DNA of 64,000 nt from Micromonospora sp. C28SCA-DRY-2 (GTDB lineage Bacteria > Actinomycetota > Actinomycetes > Mycobacteriales > Micromonosporaceae). Below are positions 24,954-33,667 of this stretch, piece by piece. Below the pieces are notes generated by a model, which was not told the DNA's origin, did no database searches, and saw nothing but the letters and a program-made list of their open reading frames with translations. The stretch lies in contig NZ_JAUMKD010000003.1 of NCBI RefSeq assembly GCF_030519475.1, forward strand, positions 682,001 through 746,000. The letters are read 5' to 3'. The position numbers and the translations under genes are program-made. How positions within the stretch are numbered: position 1 is the first letter of the stretch; the number at the start of each line of letters is the position of its first letter.

Positions 24954-25162
24954 GGTGACGTACGTTACTCCGTCCCGGCTCCGCGCGTGATCCCGTGACG
25001 GCCTCTTTTTTCGGGCTTTTTCGAGCCGCGCGGTGTCCGGGCGGTGGGGTGGGCCGACCGACCCGCTGCGTCGGCCGGATGGCCGGCCCACCCCGGCCTG
25101 ACCGTGGGCGTCAGGCCGCCTCGCCGACCGGGCTCGGGGTCTGCTCCCGCCGCCCGATCGGC

Positions 25163-25195
25163 TCCCGGGTGGACGACCGCGCCGTCCACCCGGGA
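25163..25195 (-). terminator. hairpin terminator of the GH48 gene
   Basis: Arms 25163-25175 and 25183-25195 form a perfect 13-bp stem with a 7-base loop, starting 8 bases after the GH48 stop codon in the direction of transcription. A second, larger stem (25046-25055 with 25085-25094) lies further downstream and may back it up. Confidence 0.75.
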
Positions 25196-25202
25196 CGCCG
25201 GT

Positions 25203-28103
25203 TCAGCCGTTCGGGAACAGGTGTCCGTAGTCGGCGTACGCCATGGCGACGTCGGCCTGCGCCCAGAACCGGTGGTAGTTGAAGGTCGGCTCGGGGCCGC
25301 CGTTCAGGTACGCCTGGACCTTGGGCCAGGCCGGGTCGTTCTTGTAGAAGGAACGGATGTCGACGAAGCTCTTGCCGGCGGCGATGGCGTCGCCGTTGGG
25401 CATCGTCCCGGTCCAGCCCGGCGGGATGTAGAGCCCCTGGCCGGTGCCGGCGTCGTAGACGTCGTCGAAGCGGCGGTAGTCGCCGCGCTTCTCGGTGGTG
25501 GAGACGCCCTGCGCGTCGCTGGCCGCGTGCAGCGCGTCCAGCAGCCCCTTGGCGGTGTTCTTCGCCGCGGTGTTGCCGGACTTGGCCGCGTACGCGATGA
25601 GGGTGCGGGCGTAGGCGGCGGCGACGCCGACGTCCTGGCCCCGCGTGGTGACCTCGACGTGCAGGTTGGTGTTGGGCTGCGGGTTGGTCGGGTTCCAGGT
25701 GATCGGCTGGCCGCTCCAGGTCATGTCCGACGGGATCGACCAGTTGGTGCCGAGCGTGGTGTTGGCGATCGCCCACGGCACCCACTTGTCCAGCAGCGCC
25801 TTGGCCCGCGCGTTGCCGGTCTGCAGGTAGAGCTCGGCGATCCGCTGCATCGACCAGGCCTGCATGCCGAACCACTGGTTGGACGGCGGGTCGTTGTAGA
25901 CCGGGTCGACGTCGTAGAACATGCCGTAGAAGGTGGAGGTGCCGGCCGGCGGCTGGCCGTAGTGCCCACCCCAGCTGTTGGTCGCGCCGCCGGCGATGCC
26001 GCCCTCGGCGGACTGGAGCCAGGTGTAGAACTCCAACTGCCGCTCGAAGCTCTTGGTCCAGTCGTCCACCGCGGTGGGCGACTTCGGCTTCAGCTCGGTC
26101 ACGTTGGTCAGCGCCCAGGCCGCGAACGGGTTCTGGTAGCCGAAGTGGTTGTGGCTGGAGCCGATCCGCCAGGACCAGTTCTGGTTCGTCTCGTACGCGC
26201 CGCCCCAGGCGTAGTACCAGGACATCAGGTAGTGCGCGGAGTCCCGGCCGGTGCCGGCCGGGCAGGTGGTGGGGCCGACGCAGTTGCCGATCTTCTTGAA
26301 GTACTTGTCGAACATCGCGTAGCGCAGGTAGTCACCCATCTTGGCGGCCTTGGCCACGGTGGCCGCCACGTCGGCCGCCTTGCCCTGCTCCTTGGCCCAG
26401 GTCAGCGCCCAGTAGGCGGCCTGCACCGCGCGGGCGTCGGCGTCCGGGGCGTTGGTGTACTTCCACTGCTTCGCCGGTGCGTTGGACTCCTTGATGAACA
26501 GGTCCAGGTAGCCGTACCGGCCGCCGTGGGCGAAGGTGTCGCAGGACGGCTGCGGCACGGTCTCCCACACCGACTCCTGGGTGCCGCGCTGGAAGGTGTT
26601 GATGTACGCCGGCCGGCTGGTGCCGTCGCCGCACCGGCCGTAGCCGTAGGTGTTGTCCACGTCGAGCAGCCAGTGCATGCCGTAGATGTCGCCGGTGCCG
26701 TAGGTGGACTGCAACTCGCTGCGCAGCGGGTCCTGGCCGACCGACACCGACGGTTCCAGCTGGGACGGGTACTGGCTGGGCAGGTCGTGCTCGGCGGCGT
26801 ACTGCGGGGTGCCGGCCGCGCCGGCGGTTGGCTGGTCGGCGTGCGACGGGATGATGTACTTCTCCATCACCGTCCAGGCGTTGTTGAACGGGGCCCAGTT
26901 CTGGGTGACCCGGCCGTACTGGGCCTCCAGCCACAGCCAGAAGCTGAACGCCTCGGAGGTGGTCTCGTGGCCGTGGTCGGGCGCCTCGACGATCAGCGTC
27001 TCGATGGAGTGGTACGGCACGCCCTCCGGGCTGAAGTAGCCGGAGTTCTTGATCTTGCCGTACTGGGTGAGGAACCGCTCGACGTACTCGTTGTCGCCGC
27101 CCGGGGTGTCGTTGTCGATCTCGGTGGCGGTGATCGCCAGCGGGGCGTACCCGGTGGCCGAGGCGGTGAGGGTGGCGGTGCCGCCGACGGTGTCGGCGTC
27201 CTCCGCCGCGGCGACGGTGACGTTCACCCCGGTGTTCCAGTTGCTCGGGGTCAGCGTCACGGTGCTCGGCGCGACACTGATGTCCGCGTCCCCGGTGCGG
27301 GCGACGGTCACCGGGACGTTGGCCGTCGGGGCCGCGCTGAGCTTGAGGTTGACGGTGGAGCTGGACCCCTCGGTCACGCTCACCGAGGACGGGGTCGCCA
27401 CCAGCACCGGCCCGCTGGCCGGGGTCACCGTGAAGGCCCGCTCCGCGGTGGCGGTCAGGTTGGCGTTGTCGTACGCCTTGGCCTGGACGGTGTAGTCGCC
27501 GGCCGGCAGGTCCTCCAGCGTGTAGCCGTACGGGGCCGTGGTGTCGGTGTTGACCAGCAGGCCGTTGCGGTAGAACTCGACCTTGCTGATGGTGCCGTCC
27601 GGGTCGCTGGCGGTGGCGGTCAGCGGCACGTCGGCCGGCGCCTCGAACGGGCCGGCGGGCACGCTCAGCCCGACCGTCGGGGGCTGCTGCGGCGTGCCGC
27701 CGCAGGTGACGCCGTTGACCGAGAACGAGGTCGGCTTCGGGTTGCTGCCGCTGTACGAGCCGTTGAAGCCGATGCTGGTGCTGGCTCCGGTGCCCAGGTT
27801 GCCGTTCCACGCCTCGTTGGTGGCGGTGACCTCGTTGCCGGTCTGGCTCCACCGGGCCGACCAGCCCTGGGTGACCCGCTGGTTGCCGGGGAAGGTGAAC
27901 TTCAGGGTCCAGCCGTTGATCGGGTCGCCGAGGTTCCTGATGGTGACGTTGGCGGTGAAGCCGGTGTTCCAGTCGTTGGTCGCGTAGACCACGTCGCAGG
28001 CCGGGGCGGCCTGCGCGGCGCCGGCCGGCAGGGTGACCCCGCCGACGGCCAGCGCGGTGACCGCGACCATCGCCAGCCGGCGACGTCGTGCCAGATTTCT
28101 CAT
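25203..28103 (-). CDS. secreted exo-cellulase: CBM2, two Ig/Calx-like modules, GH48
   Basis: This 966-residue cellobiohydrolase attacks cellulose chains processively outside the cell. Order: Sec signal peptide (1-33, Arg-rich then hydrophobic, AQAA end); cellulose-binding module CBM2 (about 34-131, Cys at each end, paired Trp such as GWTLKF and GWSARW); an Ig-like module (139-232); a Calx-beta-like module (235-335); and the GH48 catalytic domain (340-966), with SIETLIVEAPDHGHETTSEA containing the conserved acid Glu, plus NTYGYG and the NWSWRIGSSHNHFGYQNP block. The ATG follows an Arg-rich start and a GAGGAG about 11 bases upstream. Two CebR-type boxes lie in its promoter region. GH48 is usually single copy and a marker of true cellulose degraders. 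Confidence 0.97.
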   Translation of the reverse strand: MRNLARRRRLAMVAVTALAVGGVTLPAGAAQAAPACDVVYATNDWNTGFTANVTIRNLGDPINGWTLKFTFPGNQRVTQGWSARWSQTGNEVTATNEAWNGNLGTGASTSIGFNGSYSGSNPKPTSFSVNGVTCGGTPQQPPTVGLSVPAGPFEAPADVPLTATASDPDGTISKVEFYRNGLLVNTDTTAPYGYTLEDLPAGDYTVQAKAYDNANLTATAERAFTVTPASGPVLVATPSSVSVTEGSSSTVNLKLSAAPTANVPVTVARTGDADISVAPSTVTLTPSNWNTGVNVTVAAAEDADTVGGTATLTASATGYAPLAITATEIDNDTPGGDNEYVERFLTQYGKIKNSGYFSPEGVPYHSIETLIVEAPDHGHETTSEAFSFWLWLEAQYGRVTQNWAPFNNAWTVMEKYIIPSHADQPTAGAAGTPQYAAEHDLPSQYPSQLEPSVSVGQDPLRSELQSTYGTGDIYGMHWLLDVDNTYGYGRCGDGTSRPAYINTFQRGTQESVWETVPQPSCDTFAHGGRYGYLDLFIKESNAPAKQWKYTNAPDADARAVQAAYWALTWAKEQGKAADVAATVAKAAKMGDYLRYAMFDKYFKKIGNCVGPTTCPAGTGRDSAHYLMSWYYAWGGAYETNQNWSWRIGSSHNHFGYQNPFAAWALTNVTELKPKSPTAVDDWTKSFERQLEFYTWLQSAEGGIAGGATNSWGGHYGQPPAGTSTFYGMFYDVDPVYNDPPSNQWFGMQAWSMQRIAELYLQTGNARAKALLDKWVPWAIANTTLGTNWSIPSDMTWSGQPITWNPTNPQPNTNLHVEVTTRGQDVGVAAAYARTLIAYAAKSGNTAAKNTAKGLLDALHAASDAQGVSTTEKRGDYRRFDDVYDAGTGQGLYIPPGWTGTMPNGDAIAAGKSFVDIRSFYKNDPAWPKVQAYLNGGPEPTFNYHRFWAQADVAMAYADYGHLFPNG

Positions 28104-28347
28104 GTGCGCGGTGTCTCCTCGGACCAGGCCGGGGGCTCGAAACCCCGGCGAGGCGCCCGCCCCGACGACGGGGATCCGGGCGCCCGGGATGGTGGTGGCC
28201 CCGGCCCGGGCGGGGTACGGCGTCGACGCCCCTGCTCGGGCGGCGTTCGCCGGCTGGCTCGGGTGCCGTGCCGGACCTGCCGGATGCCCTCGGCGACCCG
28301 CGCTCTCGCGCGCTGGCTCCGCGACGCGGTCGATCGACAGTGTGTCA

Positions 28348-28361
28348 TGGAAGCGCTCCCA
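28348..28361 (-). promoter_or_regulatory. CebR operator 1 (GH48 side)
   Basis: TGGAAGCGCTCCCA matches the CebR box TGGGAGCGCTCCCA at 13 of 14 bases. CebR is the LacI-family cellobiose/cellotriose-responsive repressor of cellulose genes in Streptomyces and relatives. On the minus strand it fills the spacer of a possible GH48 promoter (TTGTTG, 17 bases, CACACT). Confidence 0.85.
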
Positions 28362-28458
28362 CAACAAGCACGACCCGTCCCGGGCAGTCAGATGTTTCGA
28401 TCTCGTTTTGGGGCTTTCACAAAGCCGTGACGGGCGTTACAGTCGCAAGCATCGTCGA

Positions 28459-28472
28459 TGGGAGCGCTTCCA
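28459..28472. promoter_or_regulatory. CebR operator 2 within a 24-bp palindrome
   Basis: TGGGAGCGCTTCCA matches the CebR box at 13 of 14 bases. It is the core of a longer inverted repeat (28454-28477, outer arms GTCGATGG and CCATCGAC). It is about 100 bp from operator 1, a spacing that would allow looping by a LacI-type repressor. Confidence 0.8.
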
Positions 28473-28686
28473 TCGACAAAGTTCCACCAACAAGATCGAC
28501 CTGGGGCGAGTCCGCGGACGGACCCCGGGACCAGCCCGAAGGCTGACGGCGGGCCAGCCCGGACGCCGCCGCCAGCCAACGTCCCACCCAGCGGAGGGAG
28601 GTGGATCCTCAGCCACTCGCGTGGCCCGGCTCCCGCGCGACACGCACGACAGGGACGCCAAATCCGCTCGTGCGTGCACTGCAACG

Positions 28687-28719
28687 GTGGGGACGGGGGT
28701 TGCCCTCCCCCGTCCCCAC
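28687..28719. terminator. strong hairpin not attached to any recognised gene
   Basis: Arms 28687-28699 and 28707-28719 form a perfect 13-bp GC stem with a 7-base loop. It lies 585 bases from the GH48 start and 325 bases before the GH1 start, so it ends neither gene. It could terminate a short transcript starting near operator 2, or insulate the two promoters. Confidence 0.5.
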
Positions 28720-28965
28720 ACTAAACCCCCCTTCATGACGGGGAAAGAGGCCGATCGGACCGACCGCGACGCCGCCACAGCCGCCTCCGTCCGCGCCTCC
28801 CCCGCCTCGCCAGCCCCCCGGCGCCCCACCGGCGCCTCGGCCGGCGCGCCACCCGCGCCCCGGCTCGGTCGCGGCACACCCACCGGTGCGCGCCGCACCC
28901 TCCCGCTCCGCCATCCCCGATCGCCGCCGCCACGGCCCGGGACCCCGTCCCGCCCCGGCCGGCGG

Positions 28966-29007
28966 ATGACCGGCTGGCAACGCGTGACTATGCTGGGAGC
29001 GCTCCCG
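28966..29007 (+). promoter_or_regulatory. GH1 promoter with overlapping CebR operator 3
   Basis: ATGACC (28966-28971) and TATGCT (28989-28994) are spaced 17 bases and resemble a housekeeping -35/-10 pair. The CebR-type box TGGGAGCGCTCCCG (28994-29007, 13 of 14) starts at the last base of the -10, so bound repressor would block initiation. The transcript start would be about 45 bases before the ATG at 29045. Confidence 0.8.
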
Positions 29008-29044
29008 GCACCCGCGGCGGCCACGCACCATCAGAGGAGAATCC

Positions 29045-30541
29045 ATGTCGACACTCACCCGGCGGCACCTGCTCCGCCGCGCCGCGCTCTCCGCCAGTTC
29101 CGCCACGGCCGCCGGGCTGGGCACCACCACGACCGCCGCCGTGGTGGGCGCCGCCGGCGGCTGCGACGACCCGGACGAGGGCGCCACGGACCCGCGGACG
29201 GACAGCGCCGGCGCGCCCGCCGGGCCGCTGCGCTTCCCGCCGGACTTCGGCTGGGGCGCGGCCACCTCCGCGTACCAGATCGAGGGCGCCGCCAAGGAGG
29301 ACGGCCGCGGCGAGTCGGTGTGGGACACCTTCAGCCGGACCCCGGGCCGGGTCCGCAACGGTGACACCGGGGACGTGGCCGCCGACCACTACCACCGCTG
29401 GCGCGACGACCTCGACCTGATGCGCGACCTGGGGCTGCGCAGCTACCGGTTCTCCATCTCCTGGCCGCGCATCCAGGCCGACGGCACCGGCGCGCCCAAC
29501 CAGCGGGGCCTCGACTTCTACCGTCGCCTCGTCGACGGGCTGCACGAGCGGGGCATCGCGCCGATGGCCACGCTGTTCCACTGGGACCTGCCCCAGGCCC
29601 TCCAGGACGCCGGCGGCTGGGAGTCCCGGGACGTCGCCCACCGCTTCGCCGACTACGCCGACGCCGTCTTCCACGCCCTCGGCGACCGGGTGCCGGTGTG
29701 GCTGACCATCAACGAGCCGAAGACCGTCGTGCAGAACGGCTACCTCTCCGGGCACCACGCCCCCGGCCGGCAGGACCCGGCCGCCGCGTACCTGGTCGCC
29801 CACCACCTCCAGCTCGCCCACGGACTCGCCGTCCAGGCGCTGCGCGCCGCGGACCGCGCCGGGCGGATCGGTCCCGCTTTCAACCTGCACCCCTGCTACC
29901 CCGCCGACGACACCGCGGCGGCGGCCGCCGCCACCCGGCTCTACGACGGGTACGAGAACCGGCTCTACCTCGACTCCGTCCTGCGCGGTCGCTACCCCGA
30001 CGACGTGCTGGCCGACCTCGGCCCGGACAGCCGGATGGTGCGGGGCATCCACGACGGCGACCTGGCCGTCATCTCCACCCCGGTCGACCTGCTCGCCGTG
30101 CAGTACTACACGCCGATCTACGTCACCGCCGACGGCGGCACGGTGCGCCGGTGGCCCACCTCCGAGGCCGACTGGCAGCAGATCTACCCCGACGGCATGT
30201 ACGACATCCTGACCCGGGTCACCCGCGACTACGGCCCGATCCCGCTCACCGTCACCGAGAACGGCCTGCCCACCCCGGACGCGCTCGGCCCCGACGGCAC
30301 CGTCGACGACGCCGGTCGGATCGACTTCCTCCGCGACCACCTGGCCGCCGCGCACCGCGCGATCGGCGCCGGCGTGCCGCTGGAGAGCTTCCACGTCTGG
30401 TCGCTGCTGGACAACTTCGAGTGGGCCGAGGGCTACGACCAGCGCTGGGGCCTGATCTACGTGGACTACCCGACGCAGCGTCGGGTGCTCAAGCGCAGCG
30501 CCCACTGGTACCGCACGGTGATCGCCCGCAACGGTCTCTGA
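29045..30541 (+). CDS. GH1 beta-glucosidase with Tat-type export signal
   Basis: This 498-residue enzyme hydrolyses cellobiose and other beta-glucosides to glucose. GH1 hallmarks are FPPDFGWGAATSAYQIEGA near residue 63, the acid/base Glu in TINEP (about 223) and the nucleophile Glu in VTENGL (about 405). Unlike the usual cytoplasmic CebR-controlled BglC type, it has an extra N terminus of about 58 residues with a twin-arginine motif (LTRRHLLRR), a hydrophobic Ala/Thr stretch and AAGGC, which could be a weak lipobox. This suggests export as a folded, possibly lipid-anchored enzyme. The start has AGAGGAGA upstream. It is regulated with GH48 by CebR-type boxes. Confidence 0.96.
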   Translation: MSTLTRRHLLRRAALSASSATAAGLGTTTTAAVVGAAGGCDDPDEGATDPRTDSAGAPAGPLRFPPDFGWGAATSAYQIEGAAKEDGRGESVWDTFSRTPGRVRNGDTGDVAADHYHRWRDDLDLMRDLGLRSYRFSISWPRIQADGTGAPNQRGLDFYRRLVDGLHERGIAPMATLFHWDLPQALQDAGGWESRDVAHRFADYADAVFHALGDRVPVWLTINEPKTVVQNGYLSGHHAPGRQDPAAAYLVAHHLQLAHGLAVQALRAADRAGRIGPAFNLHPCYPADDTAAAAAATRLYDGYENRLYLDSVLRGRYPDDVLADLGPDSRMVRGIHDGDLAVISTPVDLLAVQYYTPIYVTADGGTVRRWPTSEADWQQIYPDGMYDILTRVTRDYGPIPLTVTENGLPTPDALGPDGTVDDAGRIDFLRDHLAAAHRAIGAGVPLESFHVWSLLDNFEWAEGYDQRWGLIYVDYPTQRRVLKRSAHWYRTVIARNGL

Positions 30542-30644
30542 CCGTCGGGGCGACCACCGGCCCGGTCGGCGGGGGCCGGTGGGGATCCGGGACGCGCGTC
30601 GCCGGGGCCCGGCACGGGGGTCCGGCGGCGCGCGACCGCCCGCG

Positions 30645-31070
30645 TCAGCGGGGCAGCGCCTGCTGCAACTCGGCGCGCAGCGCCGGGGTGAGCATCTCCC
30701 CCGCCTGCTTGGCCAGCCGCGCCATCTCGTAGCCGACCACGCCGATGTCGGCGTCCGCGCCGGCCAGGGTGGCCAGGATGGAACCGTCGCGCACCTGCAT
30801 GACCAGGAAGTAGCCGCGCCCCATCTCGACCACCGTCTGCTTGACCACGTCGCCGTCGAACATCTGGGCCGCGCCCGCGGTGATGCTCATCAGTCCGGAC
30901 GTGACCGCCGCCAGCTTGTCGGCGTGGTCCCGGGGCAGATGGTCGGAGATGGCGACCAGGAGCCCGTCGGAGGAGACCACCACCGCGTGCGCCACCCCCG
31001 GCACCCGCTGCGCGAACGCGCTGACCAGCCAGCTCAGGTCGCGAGCCTCCTGGCTCAACGTCGTCGTCAC
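30645..31070 (-). CDS. roadblock/LC7 domain protein (conservon CvnB type)
   Basis: This 141-residue protein of the roadblock/LC7 (MglB-like) family has LSWLVSAFAQRVPGVAHAVVVSSDGLLVAISDHLPRDHADKLAAVTSGL near the N terminus, then AAQMFDGDVVKQTVVEM and a GYFLVMQVRDGS strand. In actinobacterial conservons it acts with a kinase-like membrane protein and regulates a small Ras-like GTPase. The GTG start overlaps the upstream kinase stop codon by 4 bases. The DUF742 (CvnC) and GTPase (CvnD) genes that normally follow are absent; the next gene is the GH1 gene on the other strand. Confidence 0.95.
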   Translation of the reverse strand: MTTTLSQEARDLSWLVSAFAQRVPGVAHAVVVSSDGLLVAISDHLPRDHADKLAAVTSGLMSITAGAAQMFDGDVVKQTVVEMGRGYFLVMQVRDGSILATLAGADADIGVVGYEMARLAKQAGEMLTPALRAELQQALPR

Positions 31071-33568
31071 TGTCGTCCCCCTTCGGTGGGCACGCCGCCG
31101 CGCGGCATGGGTATCTCTCGGGTTTCCTCGGCCTCGGCCCGGCGCACGCCGCTGTAGAGCCGCGAGAGCATCCCGCCGACCGCGTCCGGATCCGGTTCGT
31201 GACGGATGGGCTGCTGCTCGGGCCGGGCCGATCGGGTGACCGCCGACAACTGCGCCATCGGCACCCGTACCGGCAGGCCGCGGGCGTTGGTGCCGCCGGT
31301 CACCGGGACGGGCGGCGGGACGGGGAAGCCGTCCCCGGACGGGGTCGTCGCCGGGCCGTGCCGGGACCACCAGCCGCCGCCGTCCGGCACGGGCGCCGCG
31401 GCCGGGGCGAGCACGTCCTCGGCCCGGACCGGCACCGGCCGGTTCGACCGGGGCACGGCCGGATCGGGGCGCCGACCGGCCACCGGCAGCTCGACCGGAC
31501 GGGCCCGGTTCGCCGCGGCGATCGCGCCGGTGAGCATCCGGGACGCCCCCGGCGGGTCCAGCTCCGGCCCCGGGTCCGGGGCGAGCAGCTCGCGCGGCAG
31601 CCGGATCCGGGCGGTCAGCCCGTCCGCGCTCGCGTGCAGCCGTACCTCGATCTTGTGGCGGGCGGCCAGGTGGCTCACCACGAACAGGCCCATCCGCTCG
31701 ACGGCGGCGACGTCGGCCGCCGGTGGTTCGGCCAGCACCGCGTTCGCCTCGGCCAACGCGGTCGGGCTCATGCCCAGGCCCTGGTCGGCGATCTCGATCA
31801 CCGCGCCGTGGCCCTCCGGCCGGGCGGTGACCCGGACGACGGTGTCCGGCCGGGAGAAGGCGGTGGCGTTCTCCAGCAGCTCGGCCAGCAGGTGCACCAC
31901 CTCCCCCACGGCGTGCCCGACCACGTGCAGCTCGGCCACCGACTCGTGCCGCACCCGCTGGTACTGCTCGATCTCGGCGCCGGCGGCGAGCAGCACCACG
32001 GCCAACCGGACCGGCCGGTTCCACCGCCGGGTGGACTCGGTGCCGGCCAGCACCAGCAGGCTCTCGTCGTTGCGCCGCATCCGGGCGGCCAGGTGGTCGA
32101 GCTTGAACAGGTTCTCCAGCTGGTCCGGGTCGCTCTCCTCCCGCTCCAGGTCGTCGAGGAGTTCCAGCTGCCGTTCCACCAGCACCTGGCTGCGCCGGGC
32201 GAGGTTGACGAACATGCCGTTGACGTTGCGGCGCATGGTGGCCTGCTCGACGGCGACGCTGACCGCGCTGCGGTGCACCGCGACGAACGCCTCGGCCAGC
32301 TCGCCGATCTCGTCGAGGGAGCGGACCACGGCCGGCGCCACGTCGATGGCCGGCACGCCCCCGGTGACCGTACGCAGCCGGTCCAGCGCGTCGGGCAGCT
32401 CCACCTGGGCGATCCGCAACGCCTGGCTGCGCAGCAGCCGCATCGACCGGGCCACCGAGCGTCCCACCAGGACGGAGATGAGCAGCGCGAACAGCAGCAC
32501 CGTGACGATCGCGCCGGCGACCAGCAGGGTGGTCCGCAGCTGGCCGTTGCTCGCGCCGTCGGCCTGCCGGACCGCGTCGTCCAGCACCGACACCTCGAAC
32601 TGCCGGAGCAGCTCCTGGCGGTCCTCGCTGGCCGCCCACCACTCCGGGGCGGGCAGCACCTGCGGTTCGCCGTCGCCCGGCAGGCTGCGCTCCTCCAGCC
32701 GGGTGGCGGCGAGGAACTCCGGATCCACCGAGGTCTGGTCGTAGCGGCGGATCTGCTCGGCGGTGGCGGCGACCCGGAACGCGCCGAGCGCGGTCAACTG
32801 CTGGGCACGCAGGTCGCTCAGCGCTACCTGGTCCTCCACGTCGTACCGGCCGGCCCGGGCGGCCTCGTAGAGCTCGGCGCGCACCCGGGAGGAGAGCTCC
32901 TTGACCCGGGCGAGCTGCACGTAGCGCAGCACCGCGTCGCTGAGCGCCGGGTGGTCGTCGCCGGGCGAGGGCTCGGCGAGCAGGTTGAGCAGCACGTCGA
33001 TCGCCCGGTGGTAGTTGCTCAGGATGGTGTCGCTGCCCAGCACCGCCGGCGGCACCGCGGCCCGGATGTAGACCACCTGGTCGTACGCCTCGAGCGCCTC
33101 GGAGAAGGCGACCCGCCAGGACGCGTCGGCGTCGGTCAGCGGTTCGGCCGCCTGGCGCAGCTCCCGCATCGCCTGGTCGGTGGCGGCCTCCAGCGGCTTC
33201 AACGCGGCGATGGCGACGTCCCGGTCGCCGCCCGCGCCGGCCCGGCGCAGCTCGGCCAGCTCACCGGCGACCCGGTCGCGCTCCTGCTGGAGCCGGTGCA
33301 CCGCGGCGGTGATCTCCCGGCCGATGCCCACCTGCTCGGCGAAGTCGCTCAGCGCCGTGGTCTGGTTGACCAGCGCGCCGGTCTGCACGCCGGCCAGCAC
33401 GAGGAACGCCACCGAGGGGACGACCAGCACGGTGGCGAGCTTGGTCCGCATCCGCCAGTCGCGCAGCCGGAACGGCGAGCGGCGTCGGTGCGGCACGACC
33501 CGGACGTCGAACCGGCGCCGGCGGTGACTGGACACCGCGCCGTGCGCCCGGTCCGGCCCTGCGCCCAC
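31067..33568 (-). CDS. NIT-domain sensor histidine kinase-like protein (conservon CvnA type)
   Basis: This 833-residue membrane protein has a helix near 45-65, an extracellular nitrate/nitrite-sensing (NIT) type helical domain (about 66-345), a second helix near 348-372, a HAMP-like linker, a helical dimerisation segment (NVNGMFVNLARRSQVLVERQ), and a GHKL ATPase domain with LAELLENATAFSRPDT (N box) and IADQGLGMSP (G1). A Pro-rich disordered tail of about 150 residues ends it. This is the CvnA layout of actinobacterial conservons, where the canonical phospho-His is often not obvious. The GTG follows AGGAGG at 5 bases. It is translationally coupled to the roadblock protein. Confidence 0.93.
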   Translation of the reverse strand: MGAGPDRAHGAVSSHRRRRFDVRVVPHRRRSPFRLRDWRMRTKLATVLVVPSVAFLVLAGVQTGALVNQTTALSDFAEQVGIGREITAAVHRLQQERDRVAGELAELRRAGAGGDRDVAIAALKPLEAATDQAMRELRQAAEPLTDADASWRVAFSEALEAYDQVVYIRAAVPPAVLGSDTILSNYHRAIDVLLNLLAEPSPGDDHPALSDAVLRYVQLARVKELSSRVRAELYEAARAGRYDVEDQVALSDLRAQQLTALGAFRVAATAEQIRRYDQTSVDPEFLAATRLEERSLPGDGEPQVLPAPEWWAASEDRQELLRQFEVSVLDDAVRQADGASNGQLRTTLLVAGAIVTVLLFALLISVLVGRSVARSMRLLRSQALRIAQVELPDALDRLRTVTGGVPAIDVAPAVVRSLDEIGELAEAFVAVHRSAVSVAVEQATMRRNVNGMFVNLARRSQVLVERQLELLDDLEREESDPDQLENLFKLDHLAARMRRNDESLLVLAGTESTRRWNRPVRLAVVLLAAGAEIEQYQRVRHESVAELHVVGHAVGEVVHLLAELLENATAFSRPDTVVRVTARPEGHGAVIEIADQGLGMSPTALAEANAVLAEPPAADVAAVERMGLFVVSHLAARHKIEVRLHASADGLTARIRLPRELLAPDPGPELDPPGASRMLTGAIAAANRARPVELPVAGRRPDPAVPRSNRPVPVRAEDVLAPAAAPVPDGGGWWSRHGPATTPSGDGFPVPPPVPVTGGTNARGLPVRVPMAQLSAVTRSARPEQQPIRHEPDPDAVGGMLSRLYSGVRRAEAEETREIPMPRGGVPTEGGRQ

Positions 33569-33667
33569 ACCTGCCTCCTACGTTCCCCGCGTCCGCCGCG
33601 ACCCGGGGAGCGCAGTCCATCCAATCAGGCACGCGAGCTGTGTCAACGGGCCGGGCTGAGGTGCGAC

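Larger units (their letters stand above)
28104..29044. other. large divergent regulatory region between GH48 and GH1 (no gene)
   Basis: I see no credible protein gene in these 940 bases. They contain three CebR-type operators (28348, 28459, 28994), a 13-bp hairpin (28687-28719) that belongs to neither flanking gene, a C-rich/G-poor stretch on the plus strand (about 28720-28960) with little coding character, and the GH1 promoter. The extent and symmetry of the elements suggest a shared control region for cellulose use. Confidence 0.6.

Noticed and set aside
25044..28430. 1128-codon plus-strand frame opposite the GH48 gene
   Set aside because: It is the complement of a highly GC-biased gene; the composition (Val/Gly/Arg/His rich) has no domain, and GH48 accounts for the region.
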